Below, piece by piece: positions 25,016 through 32,401 of a stretch of DNA of 64,000 nt (position 1 is the stretch's first letter; every line of letters begins with the position of its first letter). This stretch comes from Myroides phaeus (lineage in GTDB: Bacteria; Bacteroidota; Bacteroidia; Flavobacteriales; Flavobacteriaceae), in assembly GCF_900099675.1 (NCBI RefSeq), contig NZ_FNDQ01000010.1, forward strand, positions 50,917-114,916, written 5' to 3'. The notes below the pieces were generated by a model. That model searched no databases. It saw only the letters and a list, made by a program, of their open reading frames with translations, and was not told the DNA's origin. The position numbers and the translations under genes are program-made.

Positions 25016-27356
25016 TTTATATAAGACAAGTTGTATTTCAATTCCTTTTACAAAGGATATAAGAATTGAGGTTTTTGCTGATGGTAATGATCATTTATAT
25101 CAATTAGATACAGAGTTTGCTATTGAGATAGGGGAAAGCCCTTATCAAATAGCAGAAGGTGCTTTTTACGAATATGAAATTATAGGTAGTGAGGAGTATG
25201 GGCTGCGTACATCTTCAAGTAGAGTGGTAAAGGAATCTAAACGAACTGCTACAAGAGGACGTATTGAACCAAATATTTTTGTAGGAAAGCTAAAAGTCGA
25301 AGTATATAAGTTGTCGGATAAACAAAGTGTAGGCTTTTTTGATTTAGAAGTTTTAGCAACTAAATTTGACAAAGAATTAGATAAGAGTTATCGTTCAAAT
25401 TATCGCCAAATGTTGGAAGATATAGCTGAACAATCAACAGAGTTATTAATGCAAATTGATACACCTGTTTTTCAATCTTATGATATAGATTATACAGCTA
25501 ATGTACAAACAGTTTACCAGCGTTTTTGCTTTGTACAATCATTCGTAGGCTCACAGGATTTTGAAGAAGCCTTGTTACAGATTTATAACAATCCTTCAAC
25601 GATGTGGATTGAAGAGGAAGAGCTCGTTCCTATTGCTAAAGTTAGAAGAATTGGAAGAAAAGAGATACGTCAGTTTACTTCATCTGCTGATCGAGTTCAT
25701 CTGCAGACAAGTAATCCACTACAACGTATAGGACTAAGTTCATTACCTAAGAAAATATATTCAAGTCATAAAGTAGAATCTTATGATACACCTGAAAATA
25801 GGTTTATTAAGTTCGCTCTTCGCTCGTTTAGTATTTTTGTCGAACAATGTCAATTGCTCTTTTTAAAATATAAAAAGGAATATGCAGAACAAGAAGCTCG
25901 CTTATTAAGTAAGCAATTAAATCAATTGTTGTCGCATCCTTTTTTTAACAATGTTCAAGAACCTCAATCATTAAAGTTAAATAGTCCTACTTTACAAAAG
26001 CGTGCTGGATATAGAGAGGTTTTAAATCGTTGGTTGCAGTTTGAATTAGCGTCGAAACTTTCATGGAGTGGAGGTGAAGATGTTTATGATGCAGGTAAAA
26101 AGAATATTGCGCAACTTTATGAGTATTGGTTGTATTTTCAATTACTTGCTCTTGTTCAAAAAAAGTTTGGTTTTACTGATATAAGTAAAGATTTGCTTAC
26201 TATAAAAGATGAGGGATTAGAGTTGAACTTGAAATCAGGCAAGCAATTGGTTCAGAAAGGACTATGTACGATGTATAGCAGACCTTTGTATGTGAAATTT
26301 AGTTATAATCGCTCATTTAGTGGAGGTACAGAAGATGTGTCAAAAGCTGGGAGTTGGACAACTACCTTACGTCCAGATTATACTTTGAGTATTTGGCCAG
26401 CAGCATTTAAAAAAGAGAGTAAAGCAGAAGAGGAAGATGCAATAGTTCATATTCACTTTGATGCAAAGTATAAAATTCAAGATTTTAAGGAAGAGGTAGT
26501 TGCTATTGACGATTGTGCTTTAGATAAGCAAAAAGAGGAGGAGAGAAAAGGTAATTATAAAAATGCAGATTTATTGAAAATGCATGCTTATAAAGATGCG
26601 ATTAGACGTACGGGAGGAGCTTATGTTTTGTATCCAGGTAAAAATGAGAAGCAATTTGAAGGGTTTCACGAAGTATTACCGGGATTAGGAGCTTTTTCTG
26701 TCACCCCTTCTACAATTGATACTGGAATTGGTAAGTTAGATAGCTTTATTGATAAGGTTATTTCACATTTACTTGATCGTACTTCTCAACGTGAGCGTAT
26801 AGTGATTAAAAGGCATTTTGTTCTTAAAGAAGGAAAAGTTAATCAAGCTAAACAATTATATCTTCCTGCTTATTTTGATTTGAACAAAGTTGACTTGAAG
26901 GATACTTATGTATTAGTAGGTTTCTGTAAGAAGGATAAGGGGGATAATCCAACTGCATATTGGGATTGGTATTCAGAACATAAGATTTATAACTTTAGAA
27001 TTAATAATAGAAAAGGCGCGTTACCTTTAGAAAAGGCAATTAAAGCGGATTATTTATTGTTGCGTGATGAGAATAATCCCATAGCTTCTAAATTGCTTAA
27101 GATTAATAAAGAAGATAGCTACCAGTTTTTTACAAGTGATAAAATGCGTGAGTTGGATTATCCGAATAAGAATGCAAAAGATTATTTAATGGTGGCTTTT
27201 AAAACTGTGGATGATTTTAAGGGATTAGGCTTTGATTATCAAGAGTTAGAAGAATACGAGAAAATAATGAAAACGGATAAAGATGAAGGTTTACCTTTTG
27301 TAGTAAGTTTATATGAATTATTCGAAACACTTCAATCTGAAGAACAACTTAGCTAA
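25002..27356 (+). CDS. mcrC: McrC-like protein, DUF2357 with PD-(D/E)XK nuclease
   Basis: 784 aa. I use ATG 25002, 14 bases inside the end of mcrB, over an in-frame TTG at 24981. The DUF2357 region is seen around residues 250-290 (SYDTPENRFIKFALRSFSIF). The nuclease core follows with RPDYTLSIWP and IHFDAKYK (about 450-490), which supply the Asp and Asp-x-Lys of a PD-(D/E)XK site. A further C-terminal domain of about 200 residues is unassigned. With the McrB-like protein it should form a GTP-driven endonuclease. It is longer than E. coli McrC (about 350 aa), as expected for the DUF2357 type. Confidence 0.85.
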   Translation: MQKLNLYKTSCISIPFTKDIRIEVFADGNDHLYQLDTEFAIEIGESPYQIAEGAFYEYEIIGSEEYGLRTSSSRVVKESKRTATRGRIEPNIFVGKLKVEVYKLSDKQSVGFFDLEVLATKFDKELDKSYRSNYRQMLEDIAEQSTELLMQIDTPVFQSYDIDYTANVQTVYQRFCFVQSFVGSQDFEEALLQIYNNPSTMWIEEEELVPIAKVRRIGRKEIRQFTSSADRVHLQTSNPLQRIGLSSLPKKIYSSHKVESYDTPENRFIKFALRSFSIFVEQCQLLFLKYKKEYAEQEARLLSKQLNQLLSHPFFNNVQEPQSLKLNSPTLQKRAGYREVLNRWLQFELASKLSWSGGEDVYDAGKKNIAQLYEYWLYFQLLALVQKKFGFTDISKDLLTIKDEGLELNLKSGKQLVQKGLCTMYSRPLYVKFSYNRSFSGGTEDVSKAGSWTTTLRPDYTLSIWPAAFKKESKAEEEDAIVHIHFDAKYKIQDFKEEVVAIDDCALDKQKEEERKGNYKNADLLKMHAYKDAIRRTGGAYVLYPGKNEKQFEGFHEVLPGLGAFSVTPSTIDTGIGKLDSFIDKVISHLLDRTSQRERIVIKRHFVLKEGKVNQAKQLYLPAYFDLNKVDLKDTYVLVGFCKKDKGDNPTAYWDWYSEHKIYNFRINNRKGALPLEKAIKADYLLLRDENNPIASKLLKINKEDSYQFFTSDKMRELDYPNKNAKDYLMVAFKTVDDFKGLGFDYQELEEYEKIMKTDKDEGLPFVVSLYELFETLQSEEQLS

Positions 27357-27422
27357 TATTTATAGCATTTAAGATAAACAAATGGAGTGTATTTTGTGAG
27401 TGTATTATTATAATGAAATAAT

Positions 27423-27668
27423 ATGAAAGCAATTAGAAAAAAACATCCTTTTGATGATATAAGGCAGTTGTCTGCAAAAGAGTTAGAGCAAGAGTTAAAT
27501 ACTTGGTCAAGAAATGAATTGATAGAGTGGTTATGTTGGAATGATCCCAATGGTGTTTATACAGATAAAGACTCTTTAGCAGAGATAGGACACGTTCTCA
27601 GTAAGGAAGAGGGAATAGAGATAATCATACGCCAAATAAAGGAAGGTTCTCCATTGCGTGGTATATAA
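27423..27668 (+). CDS. Small hypothetical protein of the restriction island, 81 aa
   Basis: 81 aa, unknown family. It begins 66 bases after mcrC on the same strand with no terminator between, so it is probably the last gene of the island. The sequence PFDDIRQLSAKELEQELNTW with SRNELIEWLCWNDPNGVY looks like a compact helical fold with two conserved-looking Trp and an Asn-Asp-Pro-Asn-Gly turn. It has no signal or membrane segment. An accessory or regulatory role in restriction is possible only by position. Confidence 0.65.
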   Translation: MKAIRKKHPFDDIRQLSAKELEQELNTWSRNELIEWLCWNDPNGVYTDKDSLAEIGHVLSKEEGIEIIIRQIKEGSPLRGI

Positions 27669-27711
27669 TTTAGAAATTAATAAAGAAAATACACTTCTTA
27701 TTCACAAAACA

Positions 27712-27741
27712 AAAACAGCCACTCAATCGAGTGGCTGTTTT
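27712..27741. terminator. Bidirectional terminator between the island and a thioredoxin lipoprotein
   Basis: AAAACAGCCACTC and GAGTGGCTGTTTT form a 13-bp stem with an AATC loop and A/T flanks. Its core is identical to the terminator at 5720-5737. Confidence 0.9.
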
Positions 27742-27742
27742 G

Positions 27743-28309
27743 TTATTTTTTAGCAACGTTATTTAAAAACATTTGCTTTACTTTTTGTAAGTCATAGCTC
27801 TTTTCTGATTCTAACTCACCAGAACCGATAATTTTTGTTACTTTACCCTCTCCATTGATAACAAAAAAGAACGGATAGCCTAACTTCTTACCATTTGGTG
27901 CATATTTTTCAAATACCTCTGTGTTCTTGTTCTTTGTAGAGTAATTTAAGTGGTAGTATAAGTAATTAGCATCTACAATAGCCTTTAATTCTTCCGTTTT
28001 TTGAACGAAGTCGTTAAATCGCAAACACCAAATACACCAGTTTCCTCCAGCCTGTACAAATACATTCTTACCTTCAACCTTTGCTTTAGCTACTAATTCA
28101 TTGATTTTTGCTTGTGCATCTTCTTCTTCGTTATAAGGTTTTGCAAGTTGTTCTTTCTCCTCATTTACCTGTTGCTGCTTAGCTTCAGTACTATCAACTG
28201 CTGTTGTAGTTGTTTCCGTTTCTGTTATTTCTACTTCTGCTTCTTTCTTACAACTTGTAAGTGATAAAAATGCAGTCAGTAATATAGATGATATGATAAG
28301 TTTTTTCAT
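27743..28309 (-). CDS. Thioredoxin-fold lipoprotein
   Basis: 188 aa with a lipoprotein signal ending LSLTSC (Cys about residue 20). A Glu/Thr-rich linker (residues 22-65) follows, then a thioredoxin-like domain. The redox motif is CIWC in GGNWCIWCLRFNDF and the cis-Pro region is GYPFFFVINGEG. It resembles DsbD-gamma/thiol:disulfide interchange-type proteins and probably acts in the periplasm, anchored to a membrane. It is a single gene, converging with the restriction island on a shared terminator. Confidence 0.85.
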   Translation of the reverse strand: MKKLIISSILLTAFLSLTSCKKEAEVEITETETTTTAVDSTEAKQQQVNEEKEQLAKPYNEEEDAQAKINELVAKAKVEGKNVFVQAGGNWCIWCLRFNDFVQKTEELKAIVDANYLYYHLNYSTKNKNTEVFEKYAPNGKKLGYPFFFVINGEGKVTKIIGSGELESEKSYDLQKVKQMFLNNVAKK

Positions 28310-28616
28310 AAGTACAATTGAATTATATATTGTTTGATGTTGTGAATGTAATAAAATATTTTAAAAATGTCAGCTATCAAAGATTATTTTGTAAGTTATG
28401 TTGTTGCTTTGTCATTGATGTCAAGTGTTTCTATAAGTTGAATAGTTCTATTTAGTTTTGAAATTGGGTAAGTAAGATTGTTTTTAGTGAGCTTTTACTT
28501 TGCTTTATTATACCTATTTTGTTTCAAGTGTTTTTGATAAAATAAGGAGAATATATACGTTATTTCCATTATGCAGATTACCTTTGTAAACTTTGAAAGT
28601 AAAAGTAAATAGTGTT
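28310..28616. promoter_or_regulatory. Divergent intergenic region with a -7 box for the MBL-fold gene
   Basis: About 300 bases between divergent genes. TACCTTTG at about 28580-28587 matches the TAnnTTTG box about 30 bases before ATG 28617. The rest is AT-rich with no frame of note. Confidence 0.5.
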
Positions 28617-29351
28617 ATGAGAATTATTCCCTGTAAAGAAGGAGACTTCTATGAAGATGAGATAAAGGACTTTTTATTGATTAATGGCAAGCAACTAACG
28701 ACGGAAATTCAGTTAGCAGTGCAACCCTTTTTGGTAATGACAGAGGAGTATAACATCTTGTTAGATGTTGGTCTTGGATATAATGAGAACGGAGAGTATA
28801 TCATAGATACTATTTTAGCAAAAGAAGGAATAACTCCTCTAACTATAGATCGCATTTATTTATCACATTTGCACAAAGATCATATTAATGGTTTGTTAGT
28901 AGAAACTGATGCGGGATATGAATGTCGCTATCTTAATGCGGATATTTATATTCAACGTCGCGAAGCAGAGTTTGCTATAAGACAACAAGATGATATTTCT
29001 TTTGATTACGATATTTTAGAGGAGGTGTTAGATTTACCTAATATAGTGTGGATGGATGATGATCAAGGCCGTTTAGACGATAATATCACCTATGAGGTTG
29101 TTGGAGGACATTCTCCTTATATGCAGGTGTTTTGGATGAAGGATGGTAAGCATACGTACTTTTACGGTGCAGATAATTTGCCAAAGCGAAATTACTTAGA
29201 CTTTGATATTGCGTTTAAGAGTGATTACGATGGTAAACGAGCTATGCAGTTACGCCAAGATTGGAAAGTACGTGCAAAGGAAGAACAATGGATCGTATTG
29301 TTTTATCACGATATGGATATGACGAGTTATTCGTTTGAAATAGATAAGTAA
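28617..29351 (+). CDS. Metallo-beta-lactamase-fold hydrolase
   Basis: 244 aa. The metal-binding motif is LSHLHKDHINGL (HxHxDH), preceded by ILLDVGLGYNENGEY, with a later metal ligand in VVGGHSPYMQ and Asp in FYGADNLP; FYHDMDM supplies a late His. The start MRIIPCKEGDF at ATG 28617 matches the usual beginning of such proteins. A TTG 24 bases upstream is at the expected transcription start and is less likely. The substrate (lactone, thioester or other) is unknown. The gene stands alone and ends in a terminator. Confidence 0.85.
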   Translation: MRIIPCKEGDFYEDEIKDFLLINGKQLTTEIQLAVQPFLVMTEEYNILLDVGLGYNENGEYIIDTILAKEGITPLTIDRIYLSHLHKDHINGLLVETDAGYECRYLNADIYIQRREAEFAIRQQDDISFDYDILEEVLDLPNIVWMDDDQGRLDDNITYEVVGGHSPYMQVFWMKDGKHTYFYGADNLPKRNYLDFDIAFKSDYDGKRAMQLRQDWKVRAKEEQWIVLFYHDMDMTSYSFEIDK

Positions 29352-29356
29352 AAAGA

Positions 29357-29389
29357 AAGCGCTAACTATACAAGTTGGCGCTTTTTTTT
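29357..29389 (+). terminator. Intrinsic terminator after the MBL-fold gene
   Basis: AAGCGCTAACT pairs with AGTTGGCGCTT (one G-T pair) across an ATACA loop, then a run of eight T. Confidence 0.88.
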
Positions 29390-29466
29390 AATCCTAAAAA
29401 AGGGACATGATTAATGTGATCATATACCTGATTACAGCAGTTAATAAAGTAATCATAATAGTAGTT

Positions 29467-30171
29467 TTAGGTTAGTTTATATTTATGAATAGTATCTTCT
29501 ATGTTTTTCCGTATTAATGGTCTGATTGTAAAGGTAGTAATAAAGGTACATAGTGCGAAAACCAATATTAAAAAACTGTATAAAATAGTTTGAAAAAGCA
29601 ATGAACTATTTTCTGTAGTGCGATATAATTCAGTCAAAAAAGGTGTAAACATTCCTCCTATAATAGGGAGACCGAATCCTTGTATCGCAATAGAAGAAAT
29701 AAGGAACTTCTTGTTTGTGATTTTACACAATTTACGGATAGCGTAATGCCACTGTATCCCAAGGAGTACATATATTAGAAAGGTTATTAGCAGTAAACTG
29801 CTATATATTTCAGCAGCATTGTCGGGAAATACTTTACCTATTAAGCATAACAGTAAAAATAAGGCAGTGGTCAATACAATTCTCGGAAAGGTAAAAAAGC
29901 CAAGTAATGTTTTAAATAGCAGCTTTATATAACTCCCCGTTAGTCGTTTTGTCTTTTCTTCTACAATATCAGAGAACCCATACACGCCAAACTTCTTGAA
30001 CTCAATTTGTAGAGCATTGTCAAAAGTGATATTGTTGTCAATAGTCCACTGTTGCTCAATACCATTTGCCAAGTGATCTACTAATTCCAATTCTACGTCA
30101 TAGTGTTCAACATAGTGCTTTTTCACAAAAAGGTGAATCTGCTGTATTTGCTGTTCTGTTAGTTGTGTCAT
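29467..30171 (-). CDS. Four-to-five-TM membrane protein of a PadR operon, copy 2
   Basis: 234 aa. The cytoplasmic N-terminal region of about 95 residues (MTQLTEQQIQQIHLFVKKHY, LELVDHLANGIEQQW, FKKFGVYGFSDIVEEK) is followed by four or five hydrophobic helices. The N-terminal part is clearly paralogous to the gene just upstream (LTxxQIxxIxxxV, EELTDHLISSIEELW). I start at ATG 30171, 11 bases after the paralogue's stop, rather than inside that gene. Such proteins with a helical N-domain commonly follow PadR regulators in Bacteroidetes; their function is unknown. Confidence 0.75.
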   Translation of the reverse strand: MTQLTEQQIQQIHLFVKKHYVEHYDVELELVDHLANGIEQQWTIDNNITFDNALQIEFKKFGVYGFSDIVEEKTKRLTGSYIKLLFKTLLGFFTFPRIVLTTALFLLLCLIGKVFPDNAAEIYSSLLLITFLIYVLLGIQWHYAIRKLCKITNKKFLISSIAIQGFGLPIIGGMFTPFLTELYRTTENSSLLFQTILYSFLILVFALCTFITTFTIRPLIRKNIEDTIHKYKLT

Positions 30172-30182
30172 AAGCTGAGGTG

Positions 30183-30899
30183 TTATGTGATTTTTAATAT
30201 ATTTTCTTTTTCTTTTTTGTATCGAGGATAAAGTACAAACCAGCATATATAGTTAGTTAGTGCTAGTAACGTAAAACAAAAAGCAAATACGATGTTATAA
30301 GCTAATGTATCAATTAAGTAAGTAAATTGCTGATAACGAGGAATTATACTAATAATTAAATATATAAATCCGCTTGTAGCATTTATAGAGGAAACTACAC
30401 GTCTAAATGTTTCGTCGATTAAAAAACGTTGCTTAATATTTAATCTTTCATTGATTACTGGATTCTTATTGTTATTAGTTTGTAGTGTTATGTTTAAGAA
30501 ATAAGGTGAACCTAATGCTAATACTAAGAATAGTAACGTAAAAAAAAGATTGTTTATTTTAGTAAGAAAAGCAAAGGCAGTTAATAAGAAAGCGATGGTT
30601 ATTGTAATTTGTGGTAATCTAAAGAAAGATTGTATTTCCTTTAAAAACATTGATTTATAAATACTGAAGTGCATTTTCTCATTTTCTTTCTTTATTTTTA
30701 AGAAGTTGTCCTTACCAAAATTATTGAACTGAATTTGAAATACTTGCTCAAATGATAAAAGAGGTTCTTCATTCCAAAGTTCTTCAATACTACTAATTAG
30801 GTGATCAGTTAATTCCTCTGTTACCTCATAATAGTAAGCACCATTACTTTGAACTACTTTACGTATATAGTCTATTTGTCTATTTGTTAGTTGTGTCAT
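30183..30899 (-). CDS. Membrane protein of a PadR operon, copy 1
   Basis: 238 aa starting MTQLTNRQIDYIRKVVQSNG at ATG 30899. The N-terminal helical domain contains YYYEVTEELTDHLISSIEEL and FNNFGKDNFLKIKKENEK. Four to five TM helices follow (about 80-235). It is a tandem paralogue of the gene downstream and lies 30 bases after the PadR gene, so the three form one operon. The role is unknown; a membrane stress or antimicrobial-response function would be typical of PadR-linked operons, but that is inference. Confidence 0.75.
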   Translation of the reverse strand: MTQLTNRQIDYIRKVVQSNGAYYYEVTEELTDHLISSIEELWNEEPLLSFEQVFQIQFNNFGKDNFLKIKKENEKMHFSIYKSMFLKEIQSFFRLPQITITIAFLLTAFAFLTKINNLFFTLLFLVLALGSPYFLNITLQTNNNKNPVINERLNIKQRFLIDETFRRVVSSINATSGFIYLIISIIPRYQQFTYLIDTLAYNIVFAFCFTLLALTNYICWFVLYPRYKKEKENILKIT

Positions 30900-30929
30900 A
30901 ATTAATAGCAATGTTGGTTTTCAATAATA

Positions 30930-31265
30930 TTATGTCAATTTTAGGTTGACGATATTCTGCATATTTCGGATAAAACTTTCCAGTTCCTCCATTTTATTAT
31001 CTGTTTCCTTTACCCCAGACTCCGTAAGCTTATAATACTTGCGCACACGGCCATCTACGCGTTCCATTTCAACATCCAAGAAACCATCTGCTTCCAATTT
31101 GTGTAGCGCAGGGTATAGTGCCCCTTCCGTTAAACTCATTTCACCTGTTGTAACTTCTTTTACTTTTTGCGTAATCTCATAACCGTACATTCGCCCGTTT
31201 TGCTCCAATAACTTCATTATAATTGCGCTAAGGCTTCCTTTGTATAATTGTTGTTGCTTTTTCAT
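30930..31265 (-). CDS. PadR family transcriptional regulator
   Basis: 111 aa winged-helix protein: KGSLSAIIMKLLEQNGRMYG, then SLTEGALYPALHKLEADGFL (the PadR recognition segment) and GRVRKYYKLTESG (the wing). A C-terminal dimerisation helix follows. I use ATG 31265 (MKKQQQLYKG); an upstream in-frame codon lies in the promoter. PadR proteins usually repress themselves and the genes behind them, here two membrane-protein genes. Confidence 0.9.
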   Translation of the reverse strand: MKKQQQLYKGSLSAIIMKLLEQNGRMYGYEITQKVKEVTTGEMSLTEGALYPALHKLEADGFLDVEMERVDGRVRKYYKLTESGVKETDNKMEELESFIRNMQNIVNLKLT

Positions 31266-31286
31266 ACTTAAGATTCTTATGTATGA

Positions 31287-31315
31287 CAAATATAGAAATA
31301 AAACTGATACATCAA
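31287..31315 (-). promoter_or_regulatory. Promoter of the padR operon
   Basis: On the minus strand: TTG (31315-31313), 18-bp spacer, -7 box TATATTTG (31294-31287), 21 bases before ATG 31265. This is a full match to the Bacteroidetes consensus. Confidence 0.7.
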
Positions 31316-31524
31316 ATACTTAGGTATTGATTTTAATCACTTATTATCGATGTAGGACATTGAGGTCTGTTAGCTATATCAAACAGGTTGAGTTGCTTAA
31401 TTATTCTTGTTGTGAACTAAAAACAAGGAGTAGGACTATACATAAGGATACTATATGTAGCAAGTACTCGTAGTGGAGAATAGAAATAAACGAATAAAAA
31501 AAGAGTAGAACAAACATTTCGATA

Positions 31525-31532
31525 TACCTTTG
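31525..31532 (+). promoter_or_regulatory. -7 promoter box of the TauE/SafE gene
   Basis: TACCTTTG matches TAnnTTTG, 15 bases before ATG 31548. The TTG inside it is not a start codon. Confidence 0.55.
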
Positions 31533-31547
31533 TGTTTTGATAAAAAA

Positions 31548-32315
31548 ATGGAAATAGACATATTATTCTACTTGTGTATTGTAGCTTTCTGTGCTGGTTT
31601 TATAGATGCCATTGCAGGAGGAGGTGGGTTAATACAAACCCCGTTAGGATTGGCATTACTACCCACTTATCCAGTATCGACTGTAATCGGGTCATTGAAG
31701 ATTCCGGCTTTCTCAGGAACAGCAATGGCGGTAAGGCAGTATCTGAAAAAGGCTAAGATAAACTGGAAGTACTTCGGAATATTAGCAACTATTTCCTTTG
31801 GGAGTGCGTTTCTTGGTTCTTATACCTTGACTATTGTCAATAATGACTTTATGAAACCGCTCTTGTTTGGAATACTTTTGTTACTATGGGTGTTTACGTA
31901 TGTGCGAAAAGACTTTGCAAGAAAAAGTATAAGTGCTGTAACAGATAAGAACAAGTATAAATACGGAATAATAATTGCTTTATTTGTGGGCTTTTACGAT
32001 GGTTTCATTGGTCCAGCTACAGGAACATTCTTTATTATGGGGTTCATCTTTTTAGTCGGTTTTGATTTCTTTAAAGCCTCTGCTTATGCTAAGATGATTA
32101 ACCTTGCTACCAATTTTGGTAGTATTTGTTTGTTTATGTTGAAAGGACAGATTATATGGGAAATAGCAATTCCAATGGCGATATGTAATGGAGTAGGAGG
32201 ATACTGTGGTGCGAAGTTGGCTATTTTGAAAGGACAACAATGGGTACGTTATATCTTCTTGTTTATTATGTTCGTTGCCATCTGTAGATTTGGTTATGAA
32301 GTATTTGAGTTTTAA
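31548..32315 (+). CDS. TSUP family permease (TauE/SafE)
   Basis: 255 aa, about eight hydrophobic helices. The duplicated family motif is visible in FCAGFIDAIAGGGGLIQTPL near the N-terminus and LFVGFYDGFIGPATGTFFIM in the middle. Members export sulfite, sulfoacetate or other organosulfur anions across the inner membrane; which anion cannot be told here. The gene is single, with its own promoter and a shared bidirectional terminator. Confidence 0.9.
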   Translation: MEIDILFYLCIVAFCAGFIDAIAGGGGLIQTPLGLALLPTYPVSTVIGSLKIPAFSGTAMAVRQYLKKAKINWKYFGILATISFGSAFLGSYTLTIVNNDFMKPLLFGILLLLWVFTYVRKDFARKSISAVTDKNKYKYGIIIALFVGFYDGFIGPATGTFFIMGFIFLVGFDFFKASAYAKMINLATNFGSICLFMLKGQIIWEIAIPMAICNGVGGYCGAKLAILKGQQWVRYIFLFIMFVAICRFGYEVFEF

Positions 32316-32345
32316 CTCCCACGAGTTAGTCATATAATATAAAGC

Positions 32346-32380
32346 GAAAAGCCCTGACACCGTAGTGATCAGGGCTTTTC
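32346..32380. terminator. Bidirectional terminator between TSUP permease and MFS pump genes
   Basis: GAAAAGCCCTGA (32346-32357) pairs perfectly with TCAGGGCTTTTC (32369-32380) and can serve both converging genes. Confidence 0.88.
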
Positions 32381-32401
32381 TAAAGTACAAAAAAGTTATT
32401 T

